DNA of 33,438 bases from the NCBI GenBank assembly GCA_019243475.1, contig JAFAUE010000075.1, forward strand, positions 1-33,438, in the 5' to 3' direction. Below are positions 15,873 through 25,324 of the stretch, piece by piece. Numbering within the stretch: position 1 is the stretch's first letter; each line of letters opens with the position of its first letter. This stretch comes from Acidobacteriota bacterium. GTDB taxonomy: Bacteria; Acidobacteriota; Terriglobia; Terriglobales; Acidobacteriaceae. A program made the position numbers and the translations under genes. The notes under the pieces were generated by a model. The model was not told the DNA's origin. It searched no databases and saw only the letters and a program-made list of their open reading frames with translations.

Positions 15873-16026
15873 CCTCCTCTGAAAAAGCTCCGCCCCGGCC
15901 TCCCACTCTCCCCTCTCGCTTGCTAAAATAAAACTCGTTGTTGTGCCATCTGTGGAGGTCCCCTGTGATCTTCGCGCTGCCGATGGGCGCTCAACCAATC
16001 CCCTGAAATTTCCGGAGAAGATCAAC

Positions 16027-16317
16027 ATGGCGAAAGCAAAATCAACCACAAAGAATGCGGCAAGTACGAATGGCGATGCCCGAAATGCACCTGAATTCAA
16101 GAGCAAGTCTGCGCTTCAGACCAGCTCTGCCGGCGATAGCAATGCCTCGCGCGGCGCAACTCCTGGCGCCCGGTCGACCGAGAGTCGCAGCCCCAGCATC
16201 AGCGAAGAGCAGATCCGCCGCCGGGCTTACGAACTTTACACGCAGCGGGGCGAGTCCCACGGACACCATGTAGAAGATTGGTTCCGGGCAGAAGCCGAGC
16301 TGCTCGGACAGCGGTAA
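16027..16317 (+). CDS. DUF2934 domain protein
   Basis: ATG 16027 is preceded by GGAG at 16014-16017, giving a 96-residue protein. An upstream GTG frame from 15943 is open but lacks such a site. The first 60 residues are a low-complexity Lys/Ala/Ser/Thr-rich tail, probably disordered. Residues about 62-94 match the DUF2934 pattern: EEQIRRRAYELYTQRG followed by HHVEDWFRAEAEL. DUF2934 is a short helical domain of unknown function found in many soil bacteria. It ends 41 nt before the next gene, a response regulator, so the two may be transcribed together. Confidence 0.8.
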   Translation: MAKAKSTTKNAASTNGDARNAPEFKSKSALQTSSAGDSNASRGATPGARSTESRSPSISEEQIRRRAYELYTQRGESHGHHVEDWFRAEAELLGQR

Positions 16318-16358
16318 AATCTGAGATCAACTTTTTCGCGTACTCAAGGGTGAGCGCT

Positions 16359-16724
16359 TTGAACAAAACGGTTCTACTGGTGGACGATAACCCGGTTCAG
16401 CTGGCTGCACGGCAAATGGTGCTGAAGCAGGCTGGGCTCGAGGTACAGGTTGCCACCAGCGCCGACAGTGCGCTCGCCCTTCTCCGCTCCCTGTCGCAGG
16501 CTCAGAATATCGGCGCGGTAGTCACGGACCATGTAATGCCGCAGGCCACCGGATCAGAGTTCGTAAAGCTCCTCCGCAATGTGAATCCCACCGTGCCAGT
16601 GATCGTGATCAGTGGATTGCCTGAGGCACAGCAGGAGTACGCGGGTTTAAATGTCACCTTCCGCCAGAAACCCTGTCCTCCGCCTGAATTGATCGAATTA
16701 GTCCAAACCGCTGTGACGAAATAG
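16359..16724 (+). CDS. Single-domain response regulator (CheY-like receiver)
   Basis: The TTG at 16359 is favoured because AAGGG (16346-16350) sits 8 nt upstream; a GTG at 16350 is an alternative. The product has about 121 residues and consists of one receiver domain. It keeps the acidic pair (LLVDDNP), the phospho-acceptor aspartate (VVTDHVMP), the switch serine (VVISGLPE, VISG) and the conserved lysine (FRQKPCPPPEL). No output domain follows. Such proteins receive phosphate from a histidine kinase and act by protein-protein contact. No kinase is visible nearby, so the partner is unknown. It contrasts with the degenerate receiver at 7345-7725. Confidence 0.88.
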   Translation: MNKTVLLVDDNPVQLAARQMVLKQAGLEVQVATSADSALALLRSLSQAQNIGAVVTDHVMPQATGSEFVKLLRNVNPTVPVIVISGLPEAQQEYAGLNVTFRQKPCPPPELIELVQTAVTK

Positions 16725-16901
16725 ATCTTTCGGGCTCCCATTTCCAATTTCCTCTCTGCCTGCACATTCCTAAAGTGTGACGGATGTCTCTAAACGCTGC
16801 TTCGCAGGGGAAAGAGCTCGCCAGCAGCCCACATTCTGGTCGAATTCGGGAATCAAAGCGCGTAGAATCTTGTCATCCAGAAATCCTGATTTAGAACCCT
16901 G

Positions 16902-18953
16902 ATGCCAGCATTCGGAAGCTTTGCCCTGATCCTCGCACTTGCTCTAAGTGCCTACTGCTTTCTCGCAGGAAGCTTCGCGCTTAGACAACAGGCAGTCGGG
17001 ATTCCTAGTGACAGGTTGGCGGAAACCGCTCGTCGCGCAGGGATCGCGACGTGGATCGCGGTGGCCGCTGCCGCTTTCGCGCTGGTTTGGGCAGCGCTGA
17101 ATAACGACTTTTCCGTCGCTTACATCCTTCATCACACAAACCGGGACTTGCCCACGCCCTACAAGTTTGCGGCGCTATGGTCGGGGCAGGAAGGCTCTCT
17201 TCTTTTTTGGGCGCTCCTCCTCAGCTCCTATGGGCTCGTTCTGCGCCTGCGCCACAAAGTGGATGTAAAGCTCACCGCTTACGCCTCGACCATTCTGGCA
17301 GCGGTTCAGATCTTCTTTCTGCTCTTGCTGAATTTTGCGGCTACGCCGTTCTCGATGGTGCGCGGAGCGGTGCCGCCCGACGGCAATGGATTGAATCCGC
17401 TTCTGCAGTATCCGGAAATGGTGATTCATCCGCCGATGCTGTATCTCGGCTATGTCGGCTTTGCTGTGCCGTTTGCCTTCGCTTTGGGCGCGCTGATCAT
17501 GAAGTATCCCGGCGAGAAGTGGATTCATATCACCCGCCGCTGGACGATGGTCACCTGGTGCTTTCTTACCTGCGGAATCTTCCTGGGCGCCCATTGGGCG
17601 TATTCGGTCTTGGGATGGGGCGGCTACTGGGGTTGGGACCCGGTCGAGAACGCCTCCGTCTTTCCCTGGCTCACCGGAACGGCATTCCTCCATTCCGTAA
17701 TGATGCAAGAGAAGCGCGGCATGCTGAAGACCTGGAACGTGTGGCTCATCTTTTGCACGTTCATGCTTTCCATCCTGGGAACATTCCTCACGCGCAGCGG
17801 CGTTGTCAGCTCGGTTCACGCGTTCGCTCAATCCTCGATTGGTGAGTGGTTCATCTGGTTTTTGGGGATCACCCTTGTGGTCTGCTGCTTCTTCTACATT
17901 CGCAACCGCGATCACCTGAAGAGCGAGCACCGCCTGGAATCGTTGCTTTCGCGCGAGTCGAGTTTCCTGTTTCAGAACCTAGTACTTTTGGCTGCCTGCT
18001 TCGCTTTGTTGTGGGGCACGCTCTTTCCGGTGCTCTCAGAATGGGTGCAGGGACACAAGATCACGGTCGGGCCGCCATTCTTTAATCGCGTAAACATTCC
18101 GATTGCGATGTTCCTGCTGCTGCTCACCGGCGTAGGACCGTTGTTGGCATGGCGGAGCACTTCATGGGCAAGTTTGAAGCGCAACTTCACGATTCCTGTG
18201 ATTGCTGCTGTGGCGACAGCGATTCTGCTCATGGTCTTCGGTGTGCGTCCGTGGGAGGACGCCGCGCATTTCTATTCGCTGATGGCGATCTCGCTTTGCG
18301 CTTTGGTCACTGCCACTATTGTGTCGGAATTCGTTCGCGGCGGGCGCGTCATCTCGCGGCACACGGGACAGAACCTGCTTGCATCGATGGTTACGCTAAC
18401 CCGGCGCAACACGCGCCGCTATGGCGGATACATTGTGCACTTCGGCATCGTCGTGATTGTCGTTGGACTTGCGGGTGCTGCCTTCAATCAGCAGAAAGAG
18501 CAGGAGCTAGGTTCCGGCGAGCGCATGGAGCTGGGCGCGTACACGGTTGTCTGCGACAGCTACAGTCAGGACGATACGGCGAATTATGAAATGAACTACG
18601 CCGTGCTGAACGTATTCAAGAACGGGAACCCCCTGGGGCAGATGTTTCCAGCACGCAAGTTTTTCAAAGCCAGCCAGCAGCCCGATACGATCGTGGCGAT
18701 CCGCTCCACCCCTCTGGAAGATCTGTACATCATTTACGCCGGGCTGAATCAGGACAGCAACAAGCCCATCATCAAGGTCTTCATCAATCCTTTGGTGTCG
18801 TGGATCTGGGCGGGGGTCTTTGTATTGATCTTCGGCACCGTAGTCGCGATGATTCCGCCGATGGCGGCTGCCGCGGTGCCGCAGCTGCAGACGGTAAGAG
18901 CTGTCTCAATGCCGGTGCCCGTTCGATCGGATCCCGTCGGGGCAGGGGACTAA
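16902..18953 (+). CDS. ccmF: Cytochrome c haem lyase subunit CcmF
   Basis: This 683-residue polytopic membrane protein carries the tryptophan-rich haem-handling motif WGGYWGWDPVENASVFPWL (near residue 240) and many conserved neighbours: HPPMLYLGYVG, FLTCGIFLGAHWAYSVLGWGG, LSILGTFLTRSGVVSSVHAFA. Over a dozen membrane helices are evident. The C-terminal region (about residues 540-640) is a periplasmic domain with a final helix at about 635-655. Length and order agree with CcmF. It ligates haem to CxxCH apocytochromes together with CcmH-type proteins; the next genes are ccmH and a CcmI-like protein. The stop overlaps the ccmH start (TAATG). The 177-nt upstream gap has a TAGAAT at 16863-16868 but no good -35. 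Confidence 0.95.
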   Translation: MPAFGSFALILALALSAYCFLAGSFALRQQAVGIPSDRLAETARRAGIATWIAVAAAAFALVWAALNNDFSVAYILHHTNRDLPTPYKFAALWSGQEGSLLFWALLLSSYGLVLRLRHKVDVKLTAYASTILAAVQIFFLLLLNFAATPFSMVRGAVPPDGNGLNPLLQYPEMVIHPPMLYLGYVGFAVPFAFALGALIMKYPGEKWIHITRRWTMVTWCFLTCGIFLGAHWAYSVLGWGGYWGWDPVENASVFPWLTGTAFLHSVMMQEKRGMLKTWNVWLIFCTFMLSILGTFLTRSGVVSSVHAFAQSSIGEWFIWFLGITLVVCCFFYIRNRDHLKSEHRLESLLSRESSFLFQNLVLLAACFALLWGTLFPVLSEWVQGHKITVGPPFFNRVNIPIAMFLLLLTGVGPLLAWRSTSWASLKRNFTIPVIAAVATAILLMVFGVRPWEDAAHFYSLMAISLCALVTATIVSEFVRGGRVISRHTGQNLLASMVTLTRRNTRRYGGYIVHFGIVVIVVGLAGAAFNQQKEQELGSGERMELGAYTVVCDSYSQDDTANYEMNYAVLNVFKNGNPLGQMFPARKFFKASQQPDTIVAIRSTPLEDLYIIYAGLNQDSNKPIIKVFINPLVSWIWAGVFVLIFGTVVAMIPPMAAAAVPQLQTVRAVSMPVPVRSDPVGAGD

Positions 18954-19420
18954 TGCGGTTGCGCTCTATCGCCTCGACACTGGCGACGATTTTCTTCGCT
19001 GTAGTGCTGCTCGGCGCGAGCGGCGATCAGGCGCGTTTCACCGACCTCGGTCATCGCATGATGTGCGTCTGCGGCTGCAATCAGATTTTGCTGGAATGCA
19101 ATCACGTGGGCTGCACCTACTCAGACCGCATGCGTCAGGAGCTTACCGCTGCGATTCAAGTTGGCGACAACGACGACAACATACTTGCCGCGTTCGTCAA
19201 AGAATACGGAACAACGGTGATCGCTGCTCCGGGAACACATGGGTTTGATCGCGTAGCCTGGATCATGCCCTTCGCCGTCTTCATCTCGGGAACCGTATTT
19301 GCAGCAATCGTGATTCGCAATTGGAAGGGAGGTCCTCGGCCTCCAGCCGCTGGCGGCAGTGGAGTGTCAGGAGGTTTGGGGAAATATCGCGACCAGGCAC
19401 GGAAGGAGACTGAATTGTGA
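18953..19420 (+). CDS. ccmH: CcmH/CycL-like cytochrome c maturation thiol protein
   Basis: ATG 18953 shares one base with the ccmF stop, giving a protein of about 155 residues. An N-terminal signal or anchor helix (about 6-24) is followed by FTDLGHRMMCVCGCNQILLEC, corresponding to the CcmH active-site region. The usual LRCxxCQ is replaced by a C-x-C-x-C-N-Q arrangement, with two further cysteines in ECNHVGC. The three-helix bundle (YSDRMRQELTAAIQVGDNDDNILAAFVKEYG) and the C-terminal membrane helix (about 100-122) are normal for the family. The role is to keep apocytochrome cysteines reduced for haem attachment. A GTG start of the next gene overlaps its stop by 4 nt. Confidence 0.88.
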   Translation: MRLRSIASTLATIFFAVVLLGASGDQARFTDLGHRMMCVCGCNQILLECNHVGCTYSDRMRQELTAAIQVGDNDDNILAAFVKEYGTTVIAAPGTHGFDRVAWIMPFAVFISGTVFAAIVIRNWKGGPRPPAAGGSGVSGGLGKYRDQARKETEL

Positions 19421-19710
19421 TCCTCGCGTTGTGCTTGATATTCGCAGCTGGACTCTTGGTTTACGTATTCGCTCCCGGCGTAGTCTTTGAGCGGGTCACC
19501 GACAAATCGCGTCTGGCTTTTCTCGAGGAACGCAAACAGGTCGTCTATGAAAACCTGCGCGACTTGAACTTCGATTACAAAGCGGGAAAGTACCCGCAGG
19601 AAGACTACGAGCCTCTGCGCGCCTCGCTCGAAGCGGAAGCCGCGGAGATTCTGGCGGAGATCGATGCTTTAAATGTGCATCCGACCGCCTGGTCACCGAG
19701 CTCACTTTAG
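19417..19710 (+). CDS. CcmI-like small membrane protein
   Basis: This 97-residue protein starts at GTG 19417, overlapping the ccmH stop by 4 nt. A membrane helix covers about residues 2-22. After it comes a helical segment (RLAFLEERKQVVYENLRDLNFDYKAGKYPQEDYEPLRASLE) that resembles the first cytoplasmic part of CcmI/CycH, which follows a similar 'leader-helix then E-x-Y-x-x-L' pattern. There is no TPR domain, so it is much shorter than classical CcmI. Position and overlap argue for a part in cytochrome c maturation. The tail resembles the C-terminal end of the following gene. Confidence 0.75.
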   Translation: MILALCLIFAAGLLVYVFAPGVVFERVTDKSRLAFLEERKQVVYENLRDLNFDYKAGKYPQEDYEPLRASLEAEAAEILAEIDALNVHPTAWSPSSL

Positions 19711-19732
19711 GAATTTAGGTCCTTTTTACCGC

Positions 19733-21016
19733 ATGAAAATTCTTTTTCATTGGGCAGCGCCAACAGTGGTCGCCCTGCTGCTGGCTGCTAACCTCTCCGC
19801 CGCCGACATTACAGGCACTGTCACCAACAAAACCAGTAACAAACCCTCTGCAGGCGACGATGTGGTTCTGCTGAAACTGTCGGAAGGCATGCAGGAAGCG
19901 TCGCGGACTAAGACGGACGCGCAGGGCAAGTTCTCCATGCCACTTCCCGATGACGGCGGACAGCATCTTGTTCGCGTTACCCATCAGGGCGTTAACTACT
20001 TCAAGCCCGCTCCCTCCGGAACTACGTTCGTTCAAGTTGACGTGTATGACTCGGCGAAGCAGGTGCAGGGCGTTACCGGACGCGCAGACATCATGCGCGT
20101 GCAGACGGACGGCGGCCAGCTTCAGGTTACGGAGCTCTTCGTTCTGCAGAACACTTCAAGTCCGCCGCGCACGCAAATGAGCGAGCGCAGCTTTGAGTTC
20201 ACCTTGCCCGAAGGCGCCGTCGTGGATGCTTCGCTTGCCGCCGGCCCTGGAGGAATGCCGGTCAACTCAGCCCCGGTTCCCACCGGCGACAAGAACCATT
20301 ACGCCTTTGTCTTTCCCATTCGGCCCGGTGAAACCAAGTTCCAAATCAGCTATCACGCTCAATATTCAAGCAGCTTCTCGTTCCACTCTCAGGTACTTAC
20401 GCCGACCGACGAAGTAGCCGTCATGCTTCCTAAGAGCATGGAATTTAAGAATGCCACCTCTGACTTCAATGCCAGCGGGGAAGAGAAAGGCATGAACATC
20501 TACGTCGCTCACGCGGTCGCGGCAGGAAAACAGTTGGCGTTTACCGTTTCGGGAACGGGACAGATTCCGCGCGACGCGCAGGACGGCGACGCCGGCAGCG
20601 CCCCACCGGCCCAAGATGGCTCGCAGGGAAGCGCCGACAATCGTCCGGGCGGAGGGCTTGGCCGGCCGGAAGAGACCCCCGATCCTCTGCATAACTACCG
20701 TTGGTGGATTTTTGGCGGTTTGGCCGTAGCCTTAGTTGTCGGAGCCATAGTTGCGGTCAACCAGAAGCCTCGGACAGCCGCGATCACCACCCCTCCCGCA
20801 ATCAGCCCAGCTATCACTGCAAAACCCGCAGCCCAAGGTCGCGGAATGCTGCTCGAAGCCATGAAAGAAGAGCTGTTCCAGCTCGAAACCGAGAGGCTGC
20901 AGGGCCGGATTTCTGAGACCGATTACCGGGATGCCAAAGCTGCCTTGGATCTCACAATCAAGCGCGCAATCGGCCGCCAAGGCTCGAGCAACCAGCCCCA
21001 GGGAAGTCTTTCCTGA
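19733..21016 (+). CDS. Exported beta-sandwich membrane protein of the ccm operon
   Basis: ATG 19733 yields a clear signal peptide (MKILFHWAAPTVVALLLAANLSA) and a protein of about 427 residues; the in-frame extension from 19673 runs into the previous gene and is rejected. Residues about 25-110 resemble a carboxypeptidase-regulatory-like beta-sandwich (ITGTVTNKTSNKPSAGDDVVLL, DAQGKFSMPLP). A further beta-rich region extends to about 290, then a Gly/Pro/Asp-rich linker and a membrane helix (about 337-357, WWIFGGLAVALVVGAIVAV). The C-terminal 50 residues (EELFQLETERLQGRISETDYRDAKAAL) are helical and echo the CcmI-like protein just upstream. The function is not known; location suggests a periplasmic helper for cytochrome c biogenesis. 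Confidence 0.72.
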   Translation: MKILFHWAAPTVVALLLAANLSAADITGTVTNKTSNKPSAGDDVVLLKLSEGMQEASRTKTDAQGKFSMPLPDDGGQHLVRVTHQGVNYFKPAPSGTTFVQVDVYDSAKQVQGVTGRADIMRVQTDGGQLQVTELFVLQNTSSPPRTQMSERSFEFTLPEGAVVDASLAAGPGGMPVNSAPVPTGDKNHYAFVFPIRPGETKFQISYHAQYSSSFSFHSQVLTPTDEVAVMLPKSMEFKNATSDFNASGEEKGMNIYVAHAVAAGKQLAFTVSGTGQIPRDAQDGDAGSAPPAQDGSQGSADNRPGGGLGRPEETPDPLHNYRWWIFGGLAVALVVGAIVAVNQKPRTAAITTPPAISPAITAKPAAQGRGMLLEAMKEELFQLETERLQGRISETDYRDAKAALDLTIKRAIGRQGSSNQPQGSLS

Positions 21017-21141
21017 GGTCTTTGGGTCAGCCCAAACCCTCATCCTGTGTTAATTATTCCCGGGTAGCCCCGTCTTCAGAGTGCACGGAAGAGCTGGCGG
21101 CAATTGAGCGCCGTCGGCAAACCGGCTGGGAGAAGGTGCAC

Positions 21142-21741
21142 GTGGAGGCAGTATTGCCAGCGGCAATGGACAGAGGAGCGGCAGGACCGCCGTCGGCTTC
21201 AGTCGTCGGCAGTGTGCTGGAACGCGTCTCGCTCGAACAGGTGTTCAGGGAGCACAAAGAACGTGTGTTCCGGGCGGCGTACCGCGTTACCGGCAGCGTG
21301 AGCGATTCGGAGGACGTGGTGCAAAGCGTCTTCCTCAAACTCGCTCGCCGCGAGCTGAGCGATCTCGGGGAAGACATCCAGAACATCGGAGGATATCTGC
21401 ATCGGGCAGCGGTGAATGCTGCGCTCGACTTGATTCGGGCGCGGCGTGACGCCCAGAACATGCCGATCGAAGACGCCGAGCTTTCGCATCCTCTGGAGCT
21501 TGCGTCGCGCGGTGAGGGCGAATACAGCCCTCTGGAGCTGCGGCGCTGGCTTCGACAGGCAGTGGGTAAGCTGGGCACGCGCTCAGCGGAGATGTTCATG
21601 CTTCGCTACATCGAAGGGCGTGACAACTCCGAGATTGCCAAGATGTTGAAGACCTCGCGCGCCACAGTTGCAGTTACGCTCCACCGCACCCGCTCCATGC
21701 TCAAGAAAGATTTCCGTGCCTATATGGAAGGCAGCAAATGA
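21142..21741 (+). CDS. ECF-family RNA polymerase sigma factor
   Basis: The GTG at 21142 is preferred because GGGAG lies at 21128-21132; the frame is open up to a TTG at 21022. About 199 residues. Region sigma2 is seen in LEQVFREHKERVFRAAYRVTG followed by SDSEDVVQSVFLKLARR, and sigma4 in LGTRSAEMFMLRYIEGRDNSEIAKMLKTSRATVAVTLHRTRSMLKKD. No sigma3 region is present, as in ECF sigma factors. Its stop overlaps the start of a gene for a membrane protein with an anti-sigma zinc motif and a FecR domain, the usual partner arrangement. The -10/-35 recognition sequence cannot be deduced here. The sigma factor probably controls its own operon or the downstream transporters. Confidence 0.9.
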   Translation: MEAVLPAAMDRGAAGPPSASVVGSVLERVSLEQVFREHKERVFRAAYRVTGSVSDSEDVVQSVFLKLARRELSDLGEDIQNIGGYLHRAAVNAALDLIRARRDAQNMPIEDAELSHPLELASRGEGEYSPLELRRWLRQAVGKLGTRSAEMFMLRYIEGRDNSEIAKMLKTSRATVAVTLHRTRSMLKKDFRAYMEGSK

Positions 21742-24377
21742 AGGGCACTCATAAGGATTTGAATCTCATTTTCGATAAAGCCATTGCCGCTCTGCGCGAC
21801 GATGCTCCCGACGCGCAGGCAATGGAAACCGCCAACGCCAATGTCTGGCAACGCATTAGCCAGGAACTCGGTGTCGAGGCCACAGTCGCTCCCCTGAACC
21901 GCATTGAAGGCTGCGCCGACGTCGTCTATCTCCTGCCGGATTTTCAGGCGAAGAAATTGTCTTCAGCCCGTGCCATGCTGGTGGCCGACCACCTGCGTGA
22001 ATGCGCGGCTTGCCGCGTTCGGGCAAAGGCAAATGAGCAGAGCGTACAGCCATGGCGCGCGGAATCGGTACTGCGTCCCCGCCGCTGGAGCTTCGGACAA
22101 TATGCATTGGCTGCGGGTGTGCTCGTCGCCGCTGTGGTAGGCGTCACTATCGGTCGAAGCGGCATTCTCGCGCCCTCCGGCTATCGAGCTGCCCTTGAGT
22201 CAGTCGACGGCGCCATCTATCGCGTGGACGCGAATGGCGAGCATCGCGCTCAGCAGGGCGACCAGTTCGGCGATGGAGAAGCGGTTCGCACTTCTGCCGG
22301 CGCTCGGGCGAAGCTGCGCCTGCGTGACGGCTCAGTCGTTGAGATGAATGGACGCAGCGAGCTGTATGTGACGCTCGGCTGGCGAAATACCACCGTGAGC
22401 CTCGCTCGTGGAATGGTCATCGTGCAGGCAGCCAAGCGGCAGAGTGGACATCTTTACGTGAAGACCGCCGATGCTCGCGTGGCAGTTACAGGCACCATCT
22501 TCTCCGTCAACTCTGGCGTGAAGGGATCGCGCGTTTCCGTGATCGAAGGCACTGTTCAAGTAGCCCGCGCGGGCGGCGATGCGGTCCTGCACGCAGGCGA
22601 GCAGGCTTCCAGCAATTCCAGCGTAGGCGAAGTTCCGGTTCGAGACGAGATCTCGTGGAGCGAAGATCGCGATCGCTATCTCGCGCTGCTGGCGCAGTTC
22701 TCGATTCTCGAAAAGAAGCTCGAAACTATCCAATTGCCGGGTTTGCGCACCGAGAGCAAATTACTGCGTCTGGTGCCCGATAACACCGTGGTGTACGCCG
22801 GCGTTCCCAACTACGGTGACGCCCTGGCCCGGGCCAATGAGTTGTTCCAGCAACAGCTTGAGCAGAGCGAAGTCTTACGCCAGTGGTGGCAACAGAATGG
22901 ACCCGGCAGCAACCAGCACGGGCCCAACCTGAACCAGGTCATCAACACGCTGCACAGCCTTAGTCAGTTCGTGGGCAATGAAGTTGTGTTCAGCGTCTCC
23001 GGCAACGCCCATGAGCAGGGCAATGTGCTGGCGGTTGCAGAAATCGTGCGGCCTGGATTGCGCGAATTTCTAGAGAAAGAAATTCAGAACAACCAGACGA
23101 CGGACTCTTCAGACAACCTGCACCTGATTTCTCAGGACGACCTCAAAACCACCACGCAGGGCAACGGCCGTGACATGTACGTCCTGATCACGCCGCAGTT
23201 CGTTGCCGGATCACCATACCTCGACACACTGCGCGAAGTTGCGCATCGCTGGTCGCAGTCGTCTGATTCATCGGCCTTCGTGCAGAGCGATTTCGGCAAG
23301 CGCATTGCTTCTGAATACAACTCAGGGGCGGGCCTCCTGGTGGCAGTGAACCTGGCGCAGATGGCCAGCGATCATCAGGTGATGCAAGCGGCTGAACGTC
23401 ACGAAGGTGTGCTCGAGAGCAGTGGCTTCGCCAACGTGAAATACCTGATTGCTCAACGCAAGGACTTTAGCAACGGCAAGGCTTCCAACACGGCGGAGCT
23501 GAGCTTCAACGGGCCGCGCAGTGGAGTAGCGTCGTGGCTGGCCGCGCCGGCGCCAATTGGGGCGCTTGGCTTCATTAGTCCAAATGCGTCGGCCGTAGGA
23601 GCGCTCGTCTCAAAGAATCCGGCGCTCATGGTGGACGATTTGACGCAGATCATGAACGCTGGTGGCTCGCGCAGCAACTCGCTGGAGCGCAGCCGCGCGG
23701 AGTTGAACATCGATCTTCGCAATGACTTAGCTGCTTCTCTGGGCGGCGAGGCCGCTTTGGCGCTGGATGGGCCCATCCTGCCCACTCCTTCGTGGAAGCT
23801 GGTGGTCGAGGTCTATGACCCCAGCCGGCTCGAGTACAGCATCGAGCACCTGGTTGACGCCGTGAACCGCAATGCTGCGGAGCACAATCGTCCCGGATTG
23901 AAACTGGATAAGCAGCAGGTGAGCGGAAGCACGTACTACACGATCAGCTCGAGCGACGCCAGGATGCCGGTCGAAGTGCATTACACCTTCAACGACGGCT
24001 ACCTGATCGCAGCGCCGAGCCAGGCGCTGGTGCAGGATGCGATCCGCACGCATGGCGGTGGAGACAGCATCCTTCAATCGACGAAGTTCCAGGCATTGTT
24101 CCCGGCCGATCACTATGCGAATGTGTCGGGATTGATCTATCAGAATCTGGCGCCGGTGCTCGGACCGATCGCGGGGCAGTTGCCGGCTGCGCAGATGCAT
24201 TCACTCGAGACTATCGTTTCCAATTCAGAACCATCGATCATCTGCGCATATGGCGATGAAAATGGAATTGAGTTTGCCAGCACCAGCAAGACGCTTGGAA
24301 TTGATTTCAAGAGCCTGGCCATTTCGTCGCTGCTGGAGCAGCTCAAGCCTGGAACTCAGCAGCGCGTAACTCCGTAA
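21738..24377 (+). CDS. Large anti-sigma/FecR-domain membrane protein
   Basis: This 879-residue protein starts at ATG 21738, overlapping the sigma-factor stop by 4 nt. Its N-terminal cytoplasmic part has a zinc anti-sigma motif, HLRECAACR (H-x3-C-x2-C, near residue 85). A membrane helix lies at about 122-143 ([18 protein letters not shown]). A FecR-type domain follows (about 160-285), with [26 protein letters not shown] and [17 protein letters not shown]. The remaining 580 residues are a periplasmic region with no family I recognise; it includes repeated phrases such as [11 protein letters not shown] and a bracket of helical and beta segments. Such proteins hold the sigma factor inactive until a signal reaches the periplasm. 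The unusually long C-terminus could be the sensor. The next gene starts 8 nt after the stop. Confidence 0.85.
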   Translation: MKGTHKDLNLIFDKAIAALRDDAPDAQAMETANANVWQRISQELGVEATVAPLNRIEGCADVVYLLPDFQAKKLSSARAMLVADHLRECAACRVRAKANEQSVQPWRAESVLRPRRWSFGQYALAAGVLVAAVVGVTIGRSGILAPSGYRAALESVDGAIYRVDANGEHRAQQGDQFGDGEAVRTSAGARAKLRLRDGSVVEMNGRSELYVTLGWRNTTVSLARGMVIVQAAKRQSGHLYVKTADARVAVTGTIFSVNSGVKGSRVSVIEGTVQVARAGGDAVLHAGEQASSNSSVGEVPVRDEISWSEDRDRYLALLAQFSILEKKLETIQLPGLRTESKLLRLVPDNTVVYAGVPNYGDALARANELFQQQLEQSEVLRQWWQQNGPGSNQHGPNLNQVINTLHSLSQFVGNEVVFSVSGNAHEQGNVLAVAEIVRPGLREFLEKEIQNNQTTDSSDNLHLISQDDLKTTTQGNGRDMYVLITPQFVAGSPYLDTLREVAHRWSQSSDSSAFVQSDFGKRIASEYNSGAGLLVAVNLAQMASDHQVMQAAERHEGVLESSGFANVKYLIAQRKDFSNGKASNTAELSFNGPRSGVASWLAAPAPIGALGFISPNASAVGALVSKNPALMVDDLTQIMNAGGSRSNSLERSRAELNIDLRNDLAASLGGEAALALDGPILPTPSWKLVVEVYDPSRLEYSIEHLVDAVNRNAAEHNRPGLKLDKQQVSGSTYYTISSSDARMPVEVHYTFNDGYLIAAPSQALVQDAIRTHGGGDSILQSTKFQALFPADHYANVSGLIYQNLAPVLGPIAGQLPAAQMHSLETIVSNSEPSIICAYGDENGIEFASTSKTLGIDFKSLAISSLLEQLKPGTQQRVTP

Positions 24378-24385
24378 AGGACTGC

Positions 24386-25324
24386 ATGGCGCCGGTAATC
24401 GAATTTGATGGACTGGAGGTTCGCTTCGGCCCGCGGGCCGTGCTGAAGAACCTGCGTGGTCAGCTGCAGGGACGCTGCATTGGATTGCTCGGACCGAATG
24501 GCTCGGGTAAATCCACACTGCTGAATACTCTGCTCGGTTTTTACCAGCCTGCGCAGGGAACCGCGCGTGTCTTTGGCAAGGACATTGGCGAGCACAGCCG
24601 GGAGCTGCGCGGCCTGATCGGCTACATGCCGGAGAGCGACGCCTTCATCTCGAATCTTACCGGCGTGCGTTTCGTGCGCTACATGGCCGAGCTCTCAGGA
24701 CTGCCCAGCACACACGCGCTGGAGCGCGCGCACGAAGCTCTCTTTTACGTAGGACTCGGCGAAGTCCGCTATCGAAAAGTCGGAACATATTCGCTGGGCA
24801 TGAAGCAGCTTGCGAAGCTCGCCCAGGCAATCGCTCATGGCCCGCGGCTGCTATTTCTTGACGAACCGACCAACGGCCTCGATCCGCCGGCGCGAAATCG
24901 GATGATCCAGCTCATTCGCGAGATTCGCGATGCCGGCAATATGCACGTAGTGATCTCCTCTCACCTGCTGCGCGATGTGGACGAATGCTGCGATGAGGTC
25001 ATCATTTTGCGCGACGGACACATTGCGGGAATCTGTAACCTCGAAGAAGAGCGCCGGATGAATCGCAAGTTCCTTGAACTCGAAACCCGCGGCGAGGACA
25101 ACTCCTTCGCCGATGCCGTACAGCAGCTTGGCTGCGAATGCGCTCTGTTTGGTAAGGGAAGAATGAAGGTCGTGCTCCCGGAATCGATTGAGATTCGCGA
25201 GCTTTATCAGATCGCAGCGCGAAAAGACGTGCAGATTCGTCGCATGAACTACCGCCGGGATTCTTTGGAAGATATCTTCCTCAAGGCCATGGAAGAAGTA
25301 GGAGCGCGTAATGGCAGTTTATAA
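24386..25324 (+). CDS. ABC transporter ATP-binding protein
   Basis: ATG 24386, with AAAGGA just upstream. This 312-residue protein has a Walker A ([12 protein letters not shown]), a Q-loop region, a signature-like [16 protein letters not shown], a Walker B ([13 protein letters not shown]) and an H-loop (VVISSHLL). The C-terminal 90 residues form the variable domain of ABC-2 type ATPases. It pairs with the ABC-2 type permease that follows, whose start overlaps its end by 14 nt. The substrate is unknown. As a member of a sigma/anti-sigma operon it may export or remove something at the cell envelope in response to stress. Confidence 0.93.
   Translation: MAPVIEFDGLEVRFGPRAVLKNLRGQLQGRCIGLLGPNGSGKSTLLNTLLGFYQPAQGTARVFGKDIGEHSRELRGLIGYMPESDAFISNLTGVRFVRYMAELSGLPSTHALERAHEALFYVGLGEVRYRKVGTYSLGMKQLAKLAQAIAHGPRLLFLDEPTNGLDPPARNRMIQLIREIRDAGNMHVVISSHLLRDVDECCDEVIILRDGHIAGICNLEEERRMNRKFLELETRGEDNSFADAVQQLGCECALFGKGRMKVVLPESIEIRELYQIAARKDVQIRRMNYRRDSLEDIFLKAMEEVGARNGSL

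Noticed and set aside
15653-15931. Open frame giving an Arg/Phe-rich protein with five-residue repeats
   Set aside because: It is a by-product of the 15-nt phased palindrome: the period is a multiple of three, so no stop appears. There is no ribosome site or homology I recognise, and the composition is dictated by the repeat.
17175-17930. Long minus-strand frame opposite ccmF
   Set aside because: It is antisense to the most conserved part of ccmF and has no recognisable domain; it follows from codon usage of the real gene.
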